Source: Auanema rhodensis
Lineage: Eukaryota > Nematoda > Chromadorea > Rhabditida > Rhabditidae
Direction of reading: 5' to 3'
DNA length: 64,000 nucleotides
Assembly (NCBI GenBank): GCA_964057225.1
Contig: OZ059894.1
Location: 23,962,476-24,026,475, forward strand
This document shows, piece after piece, positions 26,201-40,657 of the stretch. The notes beneath the pieces are model-generated. The model was not told the DNA's origin, made no database searches, and worked only from the letters and a program-made list of their open reading frames with translations. Each line of letters begins with the position of its first letter. Within the stretch, counting starts at the first letter, position 1. The translations under genes were made by a program, and so were the position numbers.

Positions 26201-29200
26201 TCAAAATTAAATTTCCCATGTCCATATTAGTCTAAAAACAAATTTTTATTGATATTGGTGCATGGTAACCATGACTTTGAAATTTACGTGAACTTTAATT
26301 TATGCTAATTAAATGTACACGTGATGTGCACTTGGTATGTAACTCGCTTCACGTGAAAGATAAAGAGATGCGGTTTTCAAAATTAGATTCCCCATGTCCA
26401 TATTAGTCTAAAAACGAATTTTTATTGATATTGGTTCATGGTAACCATGACTTTGAAATTTACGTGAACTTTCATTTATGCTAATTAAATGTACACGTGA
26501 TGTGCACTTGGTATGTAACTCGCTTCACGTGAAAGATAAAGAGATGCGGTTTTCAAAATTAGATTCCCCATGTCCATATTAGTCTAAAAACAAATTTTTA
26601 TTGATATTGGTGCATGGTAACCATGACTTTGAAATTTACGTGAACTTTAATTTATGCTAATTAAATGTACACGTGATGTGCCCTTGGTGTGTAACTCGCT
26701 TCACGTGAAAGATAAAGAGATGCGGTTTTCAAAATTAGATTCCCCATGTCCATATTAGTCTAAAAACAAATTTTTATTGATATTGGTGCATGGTAACCAT
26801 GACTTTGAAATTTACGTGAACTTTAATTTATGCTAATTAAATGTACACGTGATGTGCACTTGGTATGTAACTCGCTTCACGTGAAAGATAAAGAGATGCG
26901 GTTTTCAAAATTAGATTCCCCATGTCCATATTAGTCTAAAAACAAATTTTTATTGATATTGGTTCATGGTAACCATGACTTTGAAATTTACGTGAACTTT
27001 AATTTATGCTAATTAAATGTACACGTGATGTGCACTTGGTATGTAACTCGCTTCACGTGAAAGATAAAGAGATGCGGTTTTCAAAATTAGATTCCCCATG
27101 TCCATATTAGTCTAAAAACAAATTTTTATTGATATTGGTGCATGGTAACCATGACTTTGAAATTTACGTGAACTTTAATTTATGCTAATTAAATGTACAC
27201 GTGATGTGCACTTGGTATGTAACTCGCTTCACGTGAAAGATAAAAAGATGCGGTTTTCAAAATTAAATTTCCCATGTCCATATTAGTCTAAAAACAAATT
27301 TTTATTGATATTGGTGCATGGTAACCATGACTTTGAAATTTACGTGAACTTTAATTTATGCTAATTAAATGTACACGTGATGTGCACTTGGTATGTAACT
27401 CGCTTCACGTGAAAGATAAAGAGATGCGGTTTTCAAAATTAGATTCCCCATGTCCATATTAGTCTAAAAACAAATTTTTATTGATATTGGTTCATGGTAA
27501 CCATGACTTTGAAATTTACGTGAACTTTAATTTATGCTAATTAAATGTACACGTGATGTGCACTTGGTATGTAACTCGCTTCACGTGAAAGATAAAGAGA
27601 TGCGGTTTTCAAAATTAGATTTCCCATGTCCATATTAGTCTAAAAACAAATTTTTATTGATATTGGTGCATGGTAACCATGACTTTGAAATTTACGTGAA
27701 CTTTAATTTATGCTAATTAAATGTACACGTGATGTGCACTTGGTATGTAACTCGCTTCACGTGAAAGATAAAGAGATGCGGTTTTCAAAATTAGATTCCC
27801 CATGTCCATATTAGTCTAAAAACAAATTTTTATTGATATTGGTGCATGGTAACCATGACTTTGAAATTTACGTGAACTTTAATTTATGCTAATTAAATGT
27901 ACACGTGATGTGCACTTGGTATGTAACTCGCTTCACGTGAAAGATAAAGAGATACGGTTTTCAAAATTAGATTCCCCATGTCCATATTAGTCTAAAAACA
28001 AATTTTTATTGATATTGGTGCATGGTAACCATGACTTTGAAATTTACGTGAACTTTAATTTATGCTAATTAAATGTACACGTGATGTGCACTTGGTATGT
28101 AACTCGCTTCACGTGAAAGATAAAGAGATGCGGTTTTCAAAATTAGATTCCCCATGTCCATATTAGTCTAAAAACAAATTTTTATTGATATTGGTGCATG
28201 GTAACCATGACTTTGAAATTTACGTGAACTTTAATTTATGCTAATTAAATGTACACGTGATGTGCCCTTGGTATGTAACTCGCTTCACGTGAAAGATAAA
28301 GAGATGCGGTTTTCAAAATTAGATTCCCCATGTCCATATTAGTCTAAAAACAAATTTTTATTGATATTGGTGCATGGTAACCATGACTTTGAAATTTACG
28401 TGAACTTTAATTTATGCTAATTAAATGTACACGTGATGTGCACTTGGTATGTAACTCGCTTCACGTGAAAGATAAAGAGATGCGGTTTTCAAAATTAGAT
28501 TCCCCATGTCCATATTAGTCTAAAAACAAATTTTTATTGATATTGGTTCATGGTAACCATGACTTTGAAATTTACGTGAACTTTAATTTATGCTAATTAA
28601 ATGTACACGTGATGTGCCCTTGGTATGTAACTCGCTTCACGTGAAAGATAAAGAGATGCGGTTTTCAAAATTAGATTCCCCATGTCCATATTAGTCTAAA
28701 AACAAATTTTTATTGATATTGGTGCATGGTAACCATGACTTTGAAATTTACGTGAACTTTAATTTATGCTAATTAAATGTACACGTGATGTGCACTTGGT
28801 ATGTAACTCGCTTCACGTGAAAGATAAAGAGATGCGGTTTTCAAAATTAGATTCCCCATGTCCATATTAGTCTAAAAACAAATTTTTATTGATATTGGTT
28901 CATGGTAACCATGACTTTGAAATTTACGTGAACTTTAATTTATGCTAATTAAATGTAGACGTGATGTGCACTTGGTATGTAACTCGCTTCACGTGAAAGA
29001 TAAAGAGATGCGGTTTTCAAAATTAGATTCCCCATGTCCATATTAGTCTAAAAACAAATTTTTATTGATATTGGTGCATGGTAACCATGACTTTGAAATT
29101 TACGTGAACTTTAATTTATGCTAATTAAATGTACACGTGATGTGCACTTGGTATGTAACTCGCTTCACGTGAAAGATAAAAAGATGCGGTTTTCAAAATT

Positions 29201-29217
29201 AAATTTCCCATGTCCAT
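23233..29217 (+). repeat. Six-monomer block offset 28 monomers (23233-24289 and 28162-29217)
   Basis: M133-M138 and M161-M166 share G35/T71 with C105, G35/T71, T35/T71 with C105, G35/T71, a T35/T71 copy with GACGTG in place of CACGTG, then A140/A161/T165. M137 carries an extra change (GTGC to GAGC) and M138 the 1-bp insertion. The two copies flank the 27-monomer duplication, so the offset changes by one monomer within a few kb. Confidence 0.8.
24113..24289 (+). repeat. M138, the only length-variant monomer (177 bp)
   Basis: M138 is a G35/T71 copy of the A140/A161/T165 lineage with one extra G at 24265, inside the run between positions 150 and 157, reading 'ttttgcaaaa' instead of 'ttttcaaaa'. 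Downstream landmarks are shifted by one from here to the window end. Its closest relative, M166 (29042-29217), has the three substitutions without the extra base. The insertion is therefore private and did not spread with the 28-monomer block. A residual sequencing error is possible. Confidence 0.9.
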
Positions 29218-32200
29218 ATTAGTCTAAAAACAAATTTTTATTGATATTGGTGCATGGTAACCATGACTTTGAAATTTACGTGAACTTTAATTTATGCTAA
29301 TTAAATGTACACGTGATGTGCACTTGGTATGTAACTCGCTTCACGTGAAAGATAAAGAGATGCGGTTTTCAAAATTAGATTCCCCATGTCCATATTAGTC
29401 TAAAAACAAATTTTTATTGATATTGGTGCATGGTAACCATGACTTTGAAATTTACGTGAACTTTAATTTATGCTAATTAAATGTACACGTGATGTGCACT
29501 TGGTATGTAACTCGCTTCACGTGAAAGATAAAGAGATGCGGTTTTCAAAATTAGATTCCCCATGTCCATATTAGTCTAAAAACAAATTTTTATTGATATT
29601 GGTGCATGGTAACCATGACTTTGAAATTTACGTGAACTTTAATTTATGCTAATTAAATGTACACGTGATGTGCACTTGGTATGTAACTCGCTTCACGTGA
29701 AAGATAAAGAGATGCGGTTTTCAAAATTAGATTCCCCATGTCCATATTAGTCTAAAAACAAATTTTTATTGATATTGGTTCATGGTAACCATGACTTTGA
29801 AATTTACGTGAACTTTAATTTATGCTAATTAAATGTACACGTGATGTGCACTTGGTATGTAACTCGCTTCACGTGAAAGATAAAGAGATGCGGTTTTCAA
29901 AATTAGATTCCCCATGTCCATATTAGTCTAAAAACAAATTTTTATTGATATTGGTTCATGGTAACCATGACTTTGAAATTTACGTGAACTTCAATTTATG
30001 CTAATTAAATGTACACGTGATGTGCACTTGGTATGTAACTCGCTTCACGTGAAAGATAAAGAGATGCGGTTTTCAAAATTAGATTCCCCATGTCCATATT
30101 AGTTTAAAAACAAATTTTTATTGATATTGGTTCATGGTAACCATGACTTTGAAATTTACGTGAACTTCAATTTATGCTAATTAAATGTACACGTGATGTG
30201 CACTTGGTATGTAACTCGCTTCACGTGAAAGATAAAGAGATGCGGTTTTCAAAATTAGATTCCCCATGTCCATATTAGTCTAAAAACAAATTTTTATTGA
30301 TATTGGTGCATGGTAACCATGACTTTGAAATTTACGTGAACTTTAATTTATGCTAATTAAATGTACACGTGATGTGCACTTGGTATGTAACTCGCTTCAC
30401 GTGAAAGATAAAAAGATGCGGTTTTCAAAATTAAATTTCCCATGTCCATATTAGTCTAAAAACAAATTTTTATTGATATTGGTGCATGGTAACCATGACT
30501 TTGAAATTTACGTGAACTTTAATTTATGCTAATTAAATGTACACGTGATGTGCACTTGGTATGTAACTCGCTTCACGTGAAAGATAAAGAGATGCGGTTT
30601 TAAAAATTAGATTCCCCATGTCCATATTAGTCTAAAAACAAATTTTTATTGATATTGGTTCATGGTAACCATGACTTTGAAATTTACGTGAACTTTAATT
30701 TATGCTAATTAAATGTACACGTGATGTGCACTTGGTATGTAACTCGCTTCACGTGAAAGATAAAGAGATGCGGTTTTCAAAATTAGATTCCCCATGTCCA
30801 TATTAGTCTAAAAACAAATTTTTATTGATATTGGTGCATGGTAACCATGACTTTGAAATTTACGTGAACTTTAATTTATGCTAATTAAATGTACACGTGA
30901 TGTGCACTTGGTATGTAACTCGCTTCACGTGAAAGATAAAAAGATGCGGTTTTCAAAATTAAATTTCCCATGTCCATATTAGTCTAAAAACAAATTTTTA
31001 TTGATATTGGTGCATGGTAACCATGACTTTGAAATTTACGTGAACTTTAATTTATGCTAATTAAATGTACACGTGATGTGCACTTGGTATGTAACTCGCT
31101 TCACGTGAAAGATAAAGAGATGCGGTTTTCAAAATTAGATTCCCCATGTCCATATTAGTCTAAAAACGAATTTTTATTGATATTGGTTCATGGTAACCAT
31201 GACTTTGAAATTTACGTGAACTTTCATTTATGCTAATTAAATGTACACGTGATGTGCACTTGGTATGTAACTCGCTTCACGTGAAAGATAAAGAGATGCG
31301 GTTTTCAAAATTAGATTCCCCATGTCCATATTAGTCTAAAAACAAATTTTTATTGATATTGGTGCATGGTAACCATGACTTTGAAATTTACGTGAACTTT
31401 AATTTATGCTAATTAAATGTACACGTGATGTGCCCTTGGTATGTAACTCGCTTCACGTGAAAGATAAAGAGATGCGGTTTTCAAAATTAGATTCCCCATG
31501 TCCATATTAGTCTAAAAACAAATTTTTATTGATATTGGTGCATGGTAACCATGACTTTGAAATTTACGTGAACTTTAATTTATGCTAATTAAATGTACAC
31601 GTGATGTGCACTTGGTATGTAACTCGCTTCACGTGAAAGATAAAGAGATGCGGTTTTCAAAATTAGATTCCCCATGTCCATATTAGTCTAAAAACAAATT
31701 TTTATTGATATTGGTTCATGGTAACCATGACTTTGAAATTTACGTGAACTTTAATTTATGCTAATTAAATGTACACGTGATGTGCACTTGGTATGTAACT
31801 CGCTTCACGTGAAAGATAAAGAGATGCGGTTTTCAAAATTAGATTCCCCATGTCCATATTAGTCTAAAAACAAATTTTTATTGATATTGGTGCATGGTAA
31901 CCATGACTTTGAAATTTACGTGAACTTTAATTTATGCTAATTAAATGTACACGTGATGTGCACTTGGTATGTAACTCGCTTCACGTGAAAGATAAAAAGA
32001 TGCGGTTTTCAAAATTAAATTTCCCATGTCCATATTAGTCTAAAAACAAATTTTTATTGATATTGGTGCATGGTAACCATGACTTTGAAATTTACGTGAA
32101 CTTTAATTTATGCTAATTAAATGTACACGTGATGTGCACTTGGTATGTAACTCGCTTCACGTGAAAGATAAAGAGATGCGGTTTTCAAAATTAGATTCCC

Positions 32201-32913
32201 CATGTCCATATTAGTCTAAAAACAAATTTTTATTGATATTGGTTCATGGTAACCATGACTTTGAAATTTACGTGAACTTTAATTTATGCTAATTAAATGT
32301 ACACGTGATGTGCACTTGGTATGTAACTCGCTTCACGTGAAAGATAAAGAGATGCGGTTTTCAAAATTAGATTTCCCATGTCCATATTAGTCTAAAAACA
32401 AATTTTTATTGATATTGGTGCATGGTAACCATGACTTTGAAATTTACGTGAACTTTAATTTATGCTAATTAAATGTACACGTGATGTGCACTTGGTATGT
32501 AACTCGCTTCACGTGAAAGATAAAGAGATGCGGTTTTCAAAATTAGATTCCCCATGTCCATATTAGTCTAAAAACAAATTTTTATTGATATTGGTGCATG
32601 GTAACCATGACTTTGAAATTTACGTGAACTTTAATTTATGCTAATTAAATGTACACGTGATGTGCACTTGGTATGTAACTCGCTTCACGTGAAAGATAAA
32701 GAGATACGGTTTTCAAAATTAGATTCCCCATGTCCATATTAGTCTAAAAACAAATTTTTATTGATATTGGTGCATGGTAACCATGACTTTGAAATTTACG
32801 TGAACTTTAATTTATGCTAATTAAATGTACACGTGATGTGCACTTGGTATGTAACTCGCTTCACGTGAAAGATAAAGAGATGCGGTTTTCAAAATTAGAT
32901 TCCCCATGTCCAT
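24642..32913 (+). repeat. 20-monomer block offset 27 monomers (24642-28161 and 29394-32913)
   Basis: M141-M160 and M168-M187 agree monomer by monomer on all diagnostic sites, an offset of 4752 bp over 3520 bp. Anchors are T7 (25349, 30101), three A140/A161/T165 copies each, the G15+C72 copy (26416, 31168), C105, T165 alone and A145. Private differences noticed are 'ggtgtgt' in M152 and a C-to-A in the 'ttttcaaaa' stretch of M174. This is one of the longest well-supported HOR copies in the window. Confidence 0.9.
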
Positions 32914-35900
32914 ATTAGTCTAAAAACAAATTTTTATTGATATTGGTTCATGGTAACCATGACTTTGAAATTTACGTGAACTTTAATTTATGCTAATTAA
33001 ATGTACACGTGATGTGCACTTGGTATGTAACTCGCTTCACGTGTGAGATAAAGAGATGCGGTTTTCAAAATTAGATTCCCCATGTCCATATTAGTCTAAA
33101 AACAAATTTTTATTGATATTGGTGCATGGTAACCATGACTTTGAAATTTACGTGAACTTTAATTTATGCTAATTAAATGTACACGTGATGTGCACTTGGT
33201 ATGTAACTCGCTTCACGTGAAAGATAAAGAGATGCGGTTTTCAAAATTAGATTCCCCATGTCCATATTAGTCTAAAAACAAATTTTTATTGATATTGGTT
33301 CATGGTAACCATGACTTTGAAATTTACGTGAACTTTAATTTATGCTAATTAAATGTACACGTGATGTGCACTTGGTATGTAACTCGCTTCACGTGGAAGA
33401 TAAAGAGATGCGGTTTTCAAAATTAGATTCCCCATGTCCATATTAGTCTAAAAACAAATTTTTATTGATATTGGTTCATGGTAACCATGACTTTGAAATT
33501 TACGTGAACTTCAATTTATGCTAATTAAATGTACACGTGATGTGCACTTGGTATGTAACTCGCTTCACGTGAAAGATAAAGAGATGCGGTTTTCAAAATT
33601 AGATTCCCCATGTCCATATTAGTTTAAAAACAAATTTTTATTGATATTGGTTCATGGTAACCATGACTTTGAAATTTACGTGAACTTCAATTTATGCTAA
33701 TTAAATGTACACGTGATGTGCACTTGGTATGTAACTCGCTTCACGTGAAAGATAAAGAGATGCGGTTTTCAAAATTAGATTCCCCATGTCCATATTAGTC
33801 TAAAAACAACTTTTTATTGATATTGGTTCATGGTAACCATGACTTTGAAATTTACGTGAACTTCAATTTATGCTAATTAAATGTACACGTGATGTGCACT
33901 TGGTATGTAACTCGCTTCACGTGAAAGATAAAGAGATGCGGTTTTCAAAATTAGATTCCCCATGTCCATATTAGTCTAATAACAAATTTTTATTGATATT
34001 GGTTCATGGTAACCATGACTTTGAAATTTACGTGAACTTCAATTTATGCTAATTAAATGTACACGTGATGTGCACTTGGTATGTAACTCGCTTCACGTGA
34101 AAGATAAAGAGATGCGGTTTTCAAAATTAGATTCCCCATGTCCATATTAGTCTAAAAACAAATTTTTATTGATATTGGTTCATGGTAACCATGACTTTGA
34201 AATTTACGTGAACTTCAATTTATGCTAATTAAATGTACACGTGATGTGCACTTGGTATGTAACTCGCTTCACGTGAAAGATAAAGAGATGCGGTTTTCAA
34301 AATTAAATTTCCCATGTCCATATTAGTCTAAAAACAAATTTTTATTGATATTGGTGGATGGTAACCATGACTTTGAAATTTACGTGAACTTTAATTTATG
34401 CTAATTAAATGTACACGTGATGTGCACTTGGTATGTAACTCGCTTCACGTGAAAGATAAAGAGATGCGGTTTTCAAAATTAGATTCCCCATGTCCATATT
34501 AGTCTAAAAACAAATTTTTATTGATATTGGTTCATGGTAACCATGACTTTGAAATTTACGTGAACTTTAATTTATGCTAATTAAATGTACACGTGATGTG
34601 CACTTGGTATGTAACTCGCTTCACGTGAAAGATAAAGAGATGCGGTTTTCAAAATTAGATTCCCCATGTCCATATTAGTCTAAAAACAAATTTTTATTGA
34701 TATTGGTGCATGGTAACCATGACTTTGAAATTTACGTGAACTTTAATTTATGCTAATTAAATGTACACGTGATGTGCACTTGGTATGTAACTCGCTTCAC
34801 GTGAAAGATAAAGAGATGCGGTTTTCAAAATTAGATTCCCCATGTCCATATTAGTCTAAAAACAAATTTTTATTGATATTGGTGCATGGTAACCATGACT
34901 TTGAAATTTACGTGAACTTTAATTTATGCTAATTAAATGTACACGTGATGTGCACTTGGTATGTAACTCGCTTCACGTGAAAGATAAAGAGATGCGGTTT
35001 TCAAAATTAGATTCCCCATGTCCATATTAGTATAAAAACAAATTTTTATTGATATTGGTTCATGGTAACCATGACTTTGAAATTTACGTGAACTTTAATT
35101 TATGCTAATTAAATGTACACGTGATGTGCACTTGGTATGTAACTCGCTTCACGTGAAAGATAAAGAGATGCGGTTTTCAAAATTAGATTCCCCATGTCCA
35201 TATTAGTCTAAAAACAAATTTTTATTGATATTGGTTCATGGTAACCATGACTTTGAAATTTACGTGAACTTCAATTTATGCTAATTAAATGTACACGTGA
35301 TGTGCACTTGGTATGTAACTCGCTTCACGTGAAAGATAAAGAGATGCGGTTTTCAAAATTAGATTCCCCATGTCCATATTAGTTTAAAAACAAATTTTTA
35401 TTGATATTGGTTCATGGTAACCATGACTTTGAAATTTACGTGAACTTCAATTTATGCTAATTAAATGTACACGTGATGTGCACTTGGTATGTAACTCGCT
35501 TCACGTGAAAGATAAAGAGATGCGGTTTTCAAAATTAGATTCCCCATGTCCATATTAGTCTAAAAACAAATTTTTATTGATATTGGTGCATGGTAACCAT
35601 GACTTTGAAATTTACGTGAACTTTAATTTATGCTAATTAAATGTACACGTGATGTGCACTTGGTATGTAACTCGCTTCACGTGAAAGATAAAAAGATGCG
35701 GTTTTCAAAATTAAATTTCCCATGTCCATATTAGTCTAAAAACAAATTTTTATTGATATTGGTGCATGGTAACCATGACTTTGAAATTTACGTGAACTTT
35801 AATTTATGCTAATTAAATGTACACGTGATGTGCACTTGGTATGTAACTCGCTTCACGTGAAAGATAAAGAGATGCGGTTTTCAAAATTAGATTCCCCATG

Positions 35901-38193
35901 TCCATATTAGTCTAAAAACAAATTTTTATTGATATTGGTTCATGGTAACCATGACTTTGAAATTTACGTGAACTTTAATTTATGCTAATTAAATGTACAC
36001 GTGATGTGCACTTGGTATGTAACTCGCTTCACGTGAAAGATAAAGAGATGCGGTTTTCAAAATTAGATTCCCCATGTCCATATTAGTCTAAAAACAAATT
36101 TTTATTGATATTGGTGCATGGTAACCATGACTTTGAAATTTACGTGAACTTTAATTTATGCTAATTAAATGTACACGTGATGTGCACTTGGTATGTAACT
36201 CGCTTCACGTGAAAGATAAAAAGATGCGGTTTTCAAAATTAAATTTCCCATGTCCATATTAGTCTAAAAACAAATTTTTATTGATATTGGTGCATGGTAA
36301 CCATGACTTTGAAATTTACGTGAACTTTAATTTATGCTAATTAAATGTACACGTGATGTGCACTTGGTATGTAACTCGCTTCACGTGAAAGATAAAGAGA
36401 TGCGGTTTTCAAAATTAGATTCCCCATGTCCATATTAGTCTAAAAACGAATTTTTATTGATATTGGTTCATGGTAACCATGACTTTGAAATTTACGTGAA
36501 CTTTAATTTATGCTAATTAAATGTACACGTGATGTGCACTTGGTATGTAACTCGCTTCACGTGAAAGATAAAGAGATGCGGTTTTCAAAATTAGATTCCC
36601 CATGTCCATATTAGTCTAAAAACAAATTTTTATTGATATTGGTGCATGGTAACCATGACTTTGAAATTTACGTGAACTTTAATTTATGCTAATTAAATGT
36701 ACACGTGATGTGCCCTTGGTATGTAACTCGCTTCACGTGAAAGATAAAGAGATGCGGTTTTCAAAATTAGATTCCCCATGTCCATATTAGTCTAAAAACA
36801 AATTTTTATTGATATTGGTGCATGGTAACCATGACTTTGAAATTTACGTGAACTTTAATTTATGCTAATTAAATGTACACGTGATGTGCACTTGGTATGT
36901 AACTCGCTTCACGTGAAAGATAAAGAGATGCGGTTTTCAAAATTAGATTCCCCATGTCCATATTAGTCTAAAAACAAATTTTTATTGATATTGGTTCATG
37001 GTAACCATGACTTTGAAATTTACGTGAACTTTAATTTATGCTAATTAAATGTACACGTGATGTGCACTTGGTATGTAACTCGCTTCACGTGAAAGATAAA
37101 GAGATGCGGTTTTCAAAATTAGATTCCCCATGTCCATATTAGTCTAAAAACAAATTTTTATTGATATTGGTGCATGGTAACCATGACTTTGAAATTTACG
37201 TGAACTTTAATTTATGCTAATTAAATGTACACGTGATGTGCACTTGGTATGTAACTCGCTTCACGTGAAAGATAAAAAGATGCGGTTTTCAAAATTAAAT
37301 TTCCCATGTCCATATTAGTCTAAAAACAAATTTTTATTGATATTGGTGCATGGTAACCATGACTTTGAAATTTACGTGAACTTTAATTTATGCTAATTAA
37401 ATGTACACGTGATGTGCACTTGGTATGTAACTCGCTTCACGTGAAAGATAAAGAGATGCGGTTTTCAAAATTAGATTCCCCATGTCCATATTAGTCTAAA
37501 AACAAATTTTTATTGATATTGGTTCATGGTAACCATGACTTTGAAATTTACGTGAACTTTAATTTATGCTAATTAAATGTACACGTGATGTGCACTTGGT
37601 ATGTAACTCGCTTCACGTGAAAGATAAAGAGATGCGGTTTTCAAAATTAGATTTCCCATGTCCATATTAGTCTAAAAACAAATTTTTATTGATATTGGTG
37701 CATGGTAACCATGACTTTGAAATTTACGTGAACTTTAATTTATGCTAATTAAATGTACACGTGATGTGCACTTGGTATGTAACTCGCTTCACGTGAAAGA
37801 TAAAGAGATGCGGTTTTCAAAATTAGATTCCCCATGTCCATATTAGTCTAAAAACAAATTTTTATTGATATTGGTGCATGGTAACCATGACTTTGAAATT
37901 TACGTGAACTTTAATTTATGCTAATTAAATGTACACGTGATGTGCACTTGGTATGTAACTCGCTTCACGTGAAAGATAAAGAGATACGGTTTTCAAAATT
38001 AGATTCCCCATGTCCATATTAGTCTAAAAACAAATTTTTATTGATATTGGTGCATGGTAACCATGACTTTGAAATTTACGTGAACTTTAATTTATGCTAA
38101 TTAAATGTACACGTGATGTGCACTTGGTATGTAACTCGCTTCACGTGAAAGATAAAGAGATGCGGTTTTCAAAATTAGATTCCCCATGTCCAT
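29922..38193 (+). repeat. 17-monomer block offset 30 monomers (29922-32913 and 35202-38193)
   Basis: M171-M187 and M201-M217 match in order over 2992 bp at a 5280-bp offset. Anchors are T7 (30101, 35381), A140/A161/T165 at three corresponding places, G15 (31168, 36448), C105, T165 and A145. M208 keeps G15 but lacks the C72 seen in M151 and M178. The preceding M170 and M200 are both T35/T71, but M200 carries A7, so the boundary is close to 35202. With the 27-monomer relation this gives three copies of the same core. Confidence 0.9.
31858..34145 (+). repeat. Marker cassette, copy 1 (M182-M194)
   Basis: Thirteen monomers in the order A140/A161/T165; plain; T165; plain; A145; plain; T131+G132; plain; G131; T35/C71; T7; C17; T11 ('ctaataac'). 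The same order occurs at M219-M231, offset 37 monomers (6512 bp). Exact offsets hold for the T131+G132 site (33041, 39553) and the G131 site (33393, 39905). The two internal halves have also moved separately elsewhere in the window. Confidence 0.88.
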
Positions 38194-39601
38194 ATTAGTC
38201 GAAAAACAAATTTTTATTGATATTGGTGCATGGTAACCATGACTTTGAAATTTACGTGAACTTTAATTTATGCTAATTAAATGTACACGTGATGTGCACT
38301 TGGTATGTAACTCGCTTCACGTGAAAGATAAAGAGATGCGGTTTTCAAAATTAGATTCCCCATGTCCATATTAGTCTAAAAACAAATTTTTATTGATATT
38401 GGTGCATGGTAACCATGACTTTGAAATTTACGTGAACTTTAATTTATGCTAATTAAATGTACACGTGATGTGCACTTGGTATGTAACTCGCTTCACGTGA
38501 AAGATAAAAAGATGCGGTTTTCAAAATTAAATTTCCCATGTCCATATTAGTCTAAAAACAAATTTTTATTGATATTGGTGCATGGTAACCATGACTTTGA
38601 AATTTACGTGAACTTTAATTTATGCTAATTAAATGTACACGTGATGTGCACTTGGTATGTAACTCGCTTCACGTGAAAGATAAAGAGATGCGGTTTTCAA
38701 AATTAGATTCCCCATGTCCATATTAGTCTAAAAACAAATTTTTATTGATATTGGTTCATGGTAACCATGACTTTGAAATTTACGTGAACTTTAATTTATG
38801 CTAATTAAATGTACACGTGATGTGCACTTGGTATGTAACTCGCTTCACGTGAAAGATAAAGAGATGCGGTTTTCAAAATTAGATTTCCCATGTCCATATT
38901 AGTCTAAAAACAAATTTTTATTGATATTGGTGCATGGTAACCATGACTTTGAAATTTACGTGAACTTTAATTTATGCTAATTAAATGTACACGTGATGTG
39001 CACTTGGTATGTAACTCGCTTCACGTGAAAGATAAAGAGATGCGGTTTTCAAAATTAGATTCCCCATGTCCATATTAGTCTAAAAACAAATTTTTATTGA
39101 TATTGGTGCATGGTAACCATGACTTTGAAATTTACGTGAACTTTAATTTATGCTAATTAAATGTACACGTGATGTGCACTTGGTATGTAACTCGCTTCAC
39201 GTGAAAGATAAAGAGATACGGTTTTCAAAATTAGATTCCCCATGTCCATATTAGTCTAAAAACAAATTTTTATTGATATTGGTGCATGGTAACCATGACT
39301 TTGAAATTTACGTGAACTTTAATTTATGCTAATTAAATGTACACGTGATGTGCACTTGGTATGTAACTCGCTTCACGTGAAAGATAAAGAGATGCGGTTT
39401 TCAAAATTAGATTCCCCATGTCCATATTAGTCTAAAAACAAATTTTTATTGATATTGGTTCATGGTAACCATGACTTTGAAATTTACGTGAACTTTAATT
39501 TATGCTAATTAAATGTACACGTGATGTGCACTTGGTATGTAACTCGCTTCACGTGTGAGATAAAGAGATGCGGTTTTCAAAATTAGATTCCCCATGTCCA
39601 T
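37138..39601 (+). repeat. Tandem 7-monomer repeat (2 x 1232 bp)
   Basis: M212-M217 and M219-M224 both read A140/A161/T165, G35/T71, T35/T71 with T165, G35/T71, A145, G35/T71. The seventh members differ: M218 is G35/T71 with a private 'gtcgaaaa' near 38200, while M225 is T35/T71 with T131+G132. The second copy also begins the marker cassette that recurs at 31858, 45586 and 57730. Confidence 0.85.
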
Positions 39602-40657
39602 ATTAGTCTAAAAACAAATTTTTATTGATATTGGTGCATGGTAACCATGACTTTGAAATTTACGTGAACTTTAATTTATGCTAATTAAATGTACACGTGA
39701 TGTGCACTTGGTATGTAACTCGCTTCACGTGAAAGATAAAGAGATGCGGTTTTCAAAATTAGATTCCCCATGTCCATATTAGTCTAAAAACAAATTTTTA
39801 TTGATATTGGTTCATGGTAACCATGACTTTGAAATTTACGTGAACTTTAATTTATGCTAATTAAATGTACACGTGATGTGCACTTGGTATGTAACTCGCT
39901 TCACGTGGAAGATAAAGAGATGCGGTTTTCAAAATTAGATTCCCCATGTCCATATTAGTCTAAAAACAAATTTTTATTGATATTGGTTCATGGTAACCAT
40001 GACTTTGAAATTTACGTGAACTTCAATTTATGCTAATTAAATGTACACGTGATGTGCACTTGGTATGTAACTCGCTTCACGTGAAAGATAAAGAGATGCG
40101 GTTTTCAAAATTAGATTCCCCATGTCCATATTAGTTTAAAAACAAATTTTTATTGATATTGGTTCATGGTAACCATGACTTTGAAATTTACGTGAACTTC
40201 AATTTATGCTAATTAAATGTACACGTGATGTGCACTTGGTATGTAACTCGCTTCACGTGAAAGATAAAGAGATGCGGTTTTCAAAATTAGATTCCCCATG
40301 TCCATATTAGTCTAAAAACAACTTTTTATTGATATTGGTTCATGGTAACCATGACTTTGAAATTTACGTGAACTTCAATTTATGCTAATTAAATGTACAC
40401 GTGATGTGCACTTGGTATGTAACTCGCTTCACGTGAAAGATAAAGAGATGCGGTTTTCAAAATTAGATTCCCCATGTCCATATTAGTCTAATAACAAATT
40501 TTTATTGATATTGGTTCATGGTAACCATGACTTTGAAATTTACGTGAACTTCAATTTATGCTAATTAAATGTACACGTGATGTGCACTTGGTATGTAACT
40601 CGCTTCACGTGAAAGATAAAGAGATGCGGTTTTCAAAATTAGATTCCCCATGTCCAT
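38370..40657 (+). repeat. Marker cassette, copy 2 (M219-M231)
   Basis: This copy matches the one at 31858 in all thirteen monomers by diagnostic sites. It is followed by A140 alone (M232), plain G35/T71, T35/T71 and a C12+C152 copy (M235), which start the 12-monomer duplication. Copy 1 is instead followed by M195 with A161 and T165 but not A140, so the right junction differs. Confidence 0.88.
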
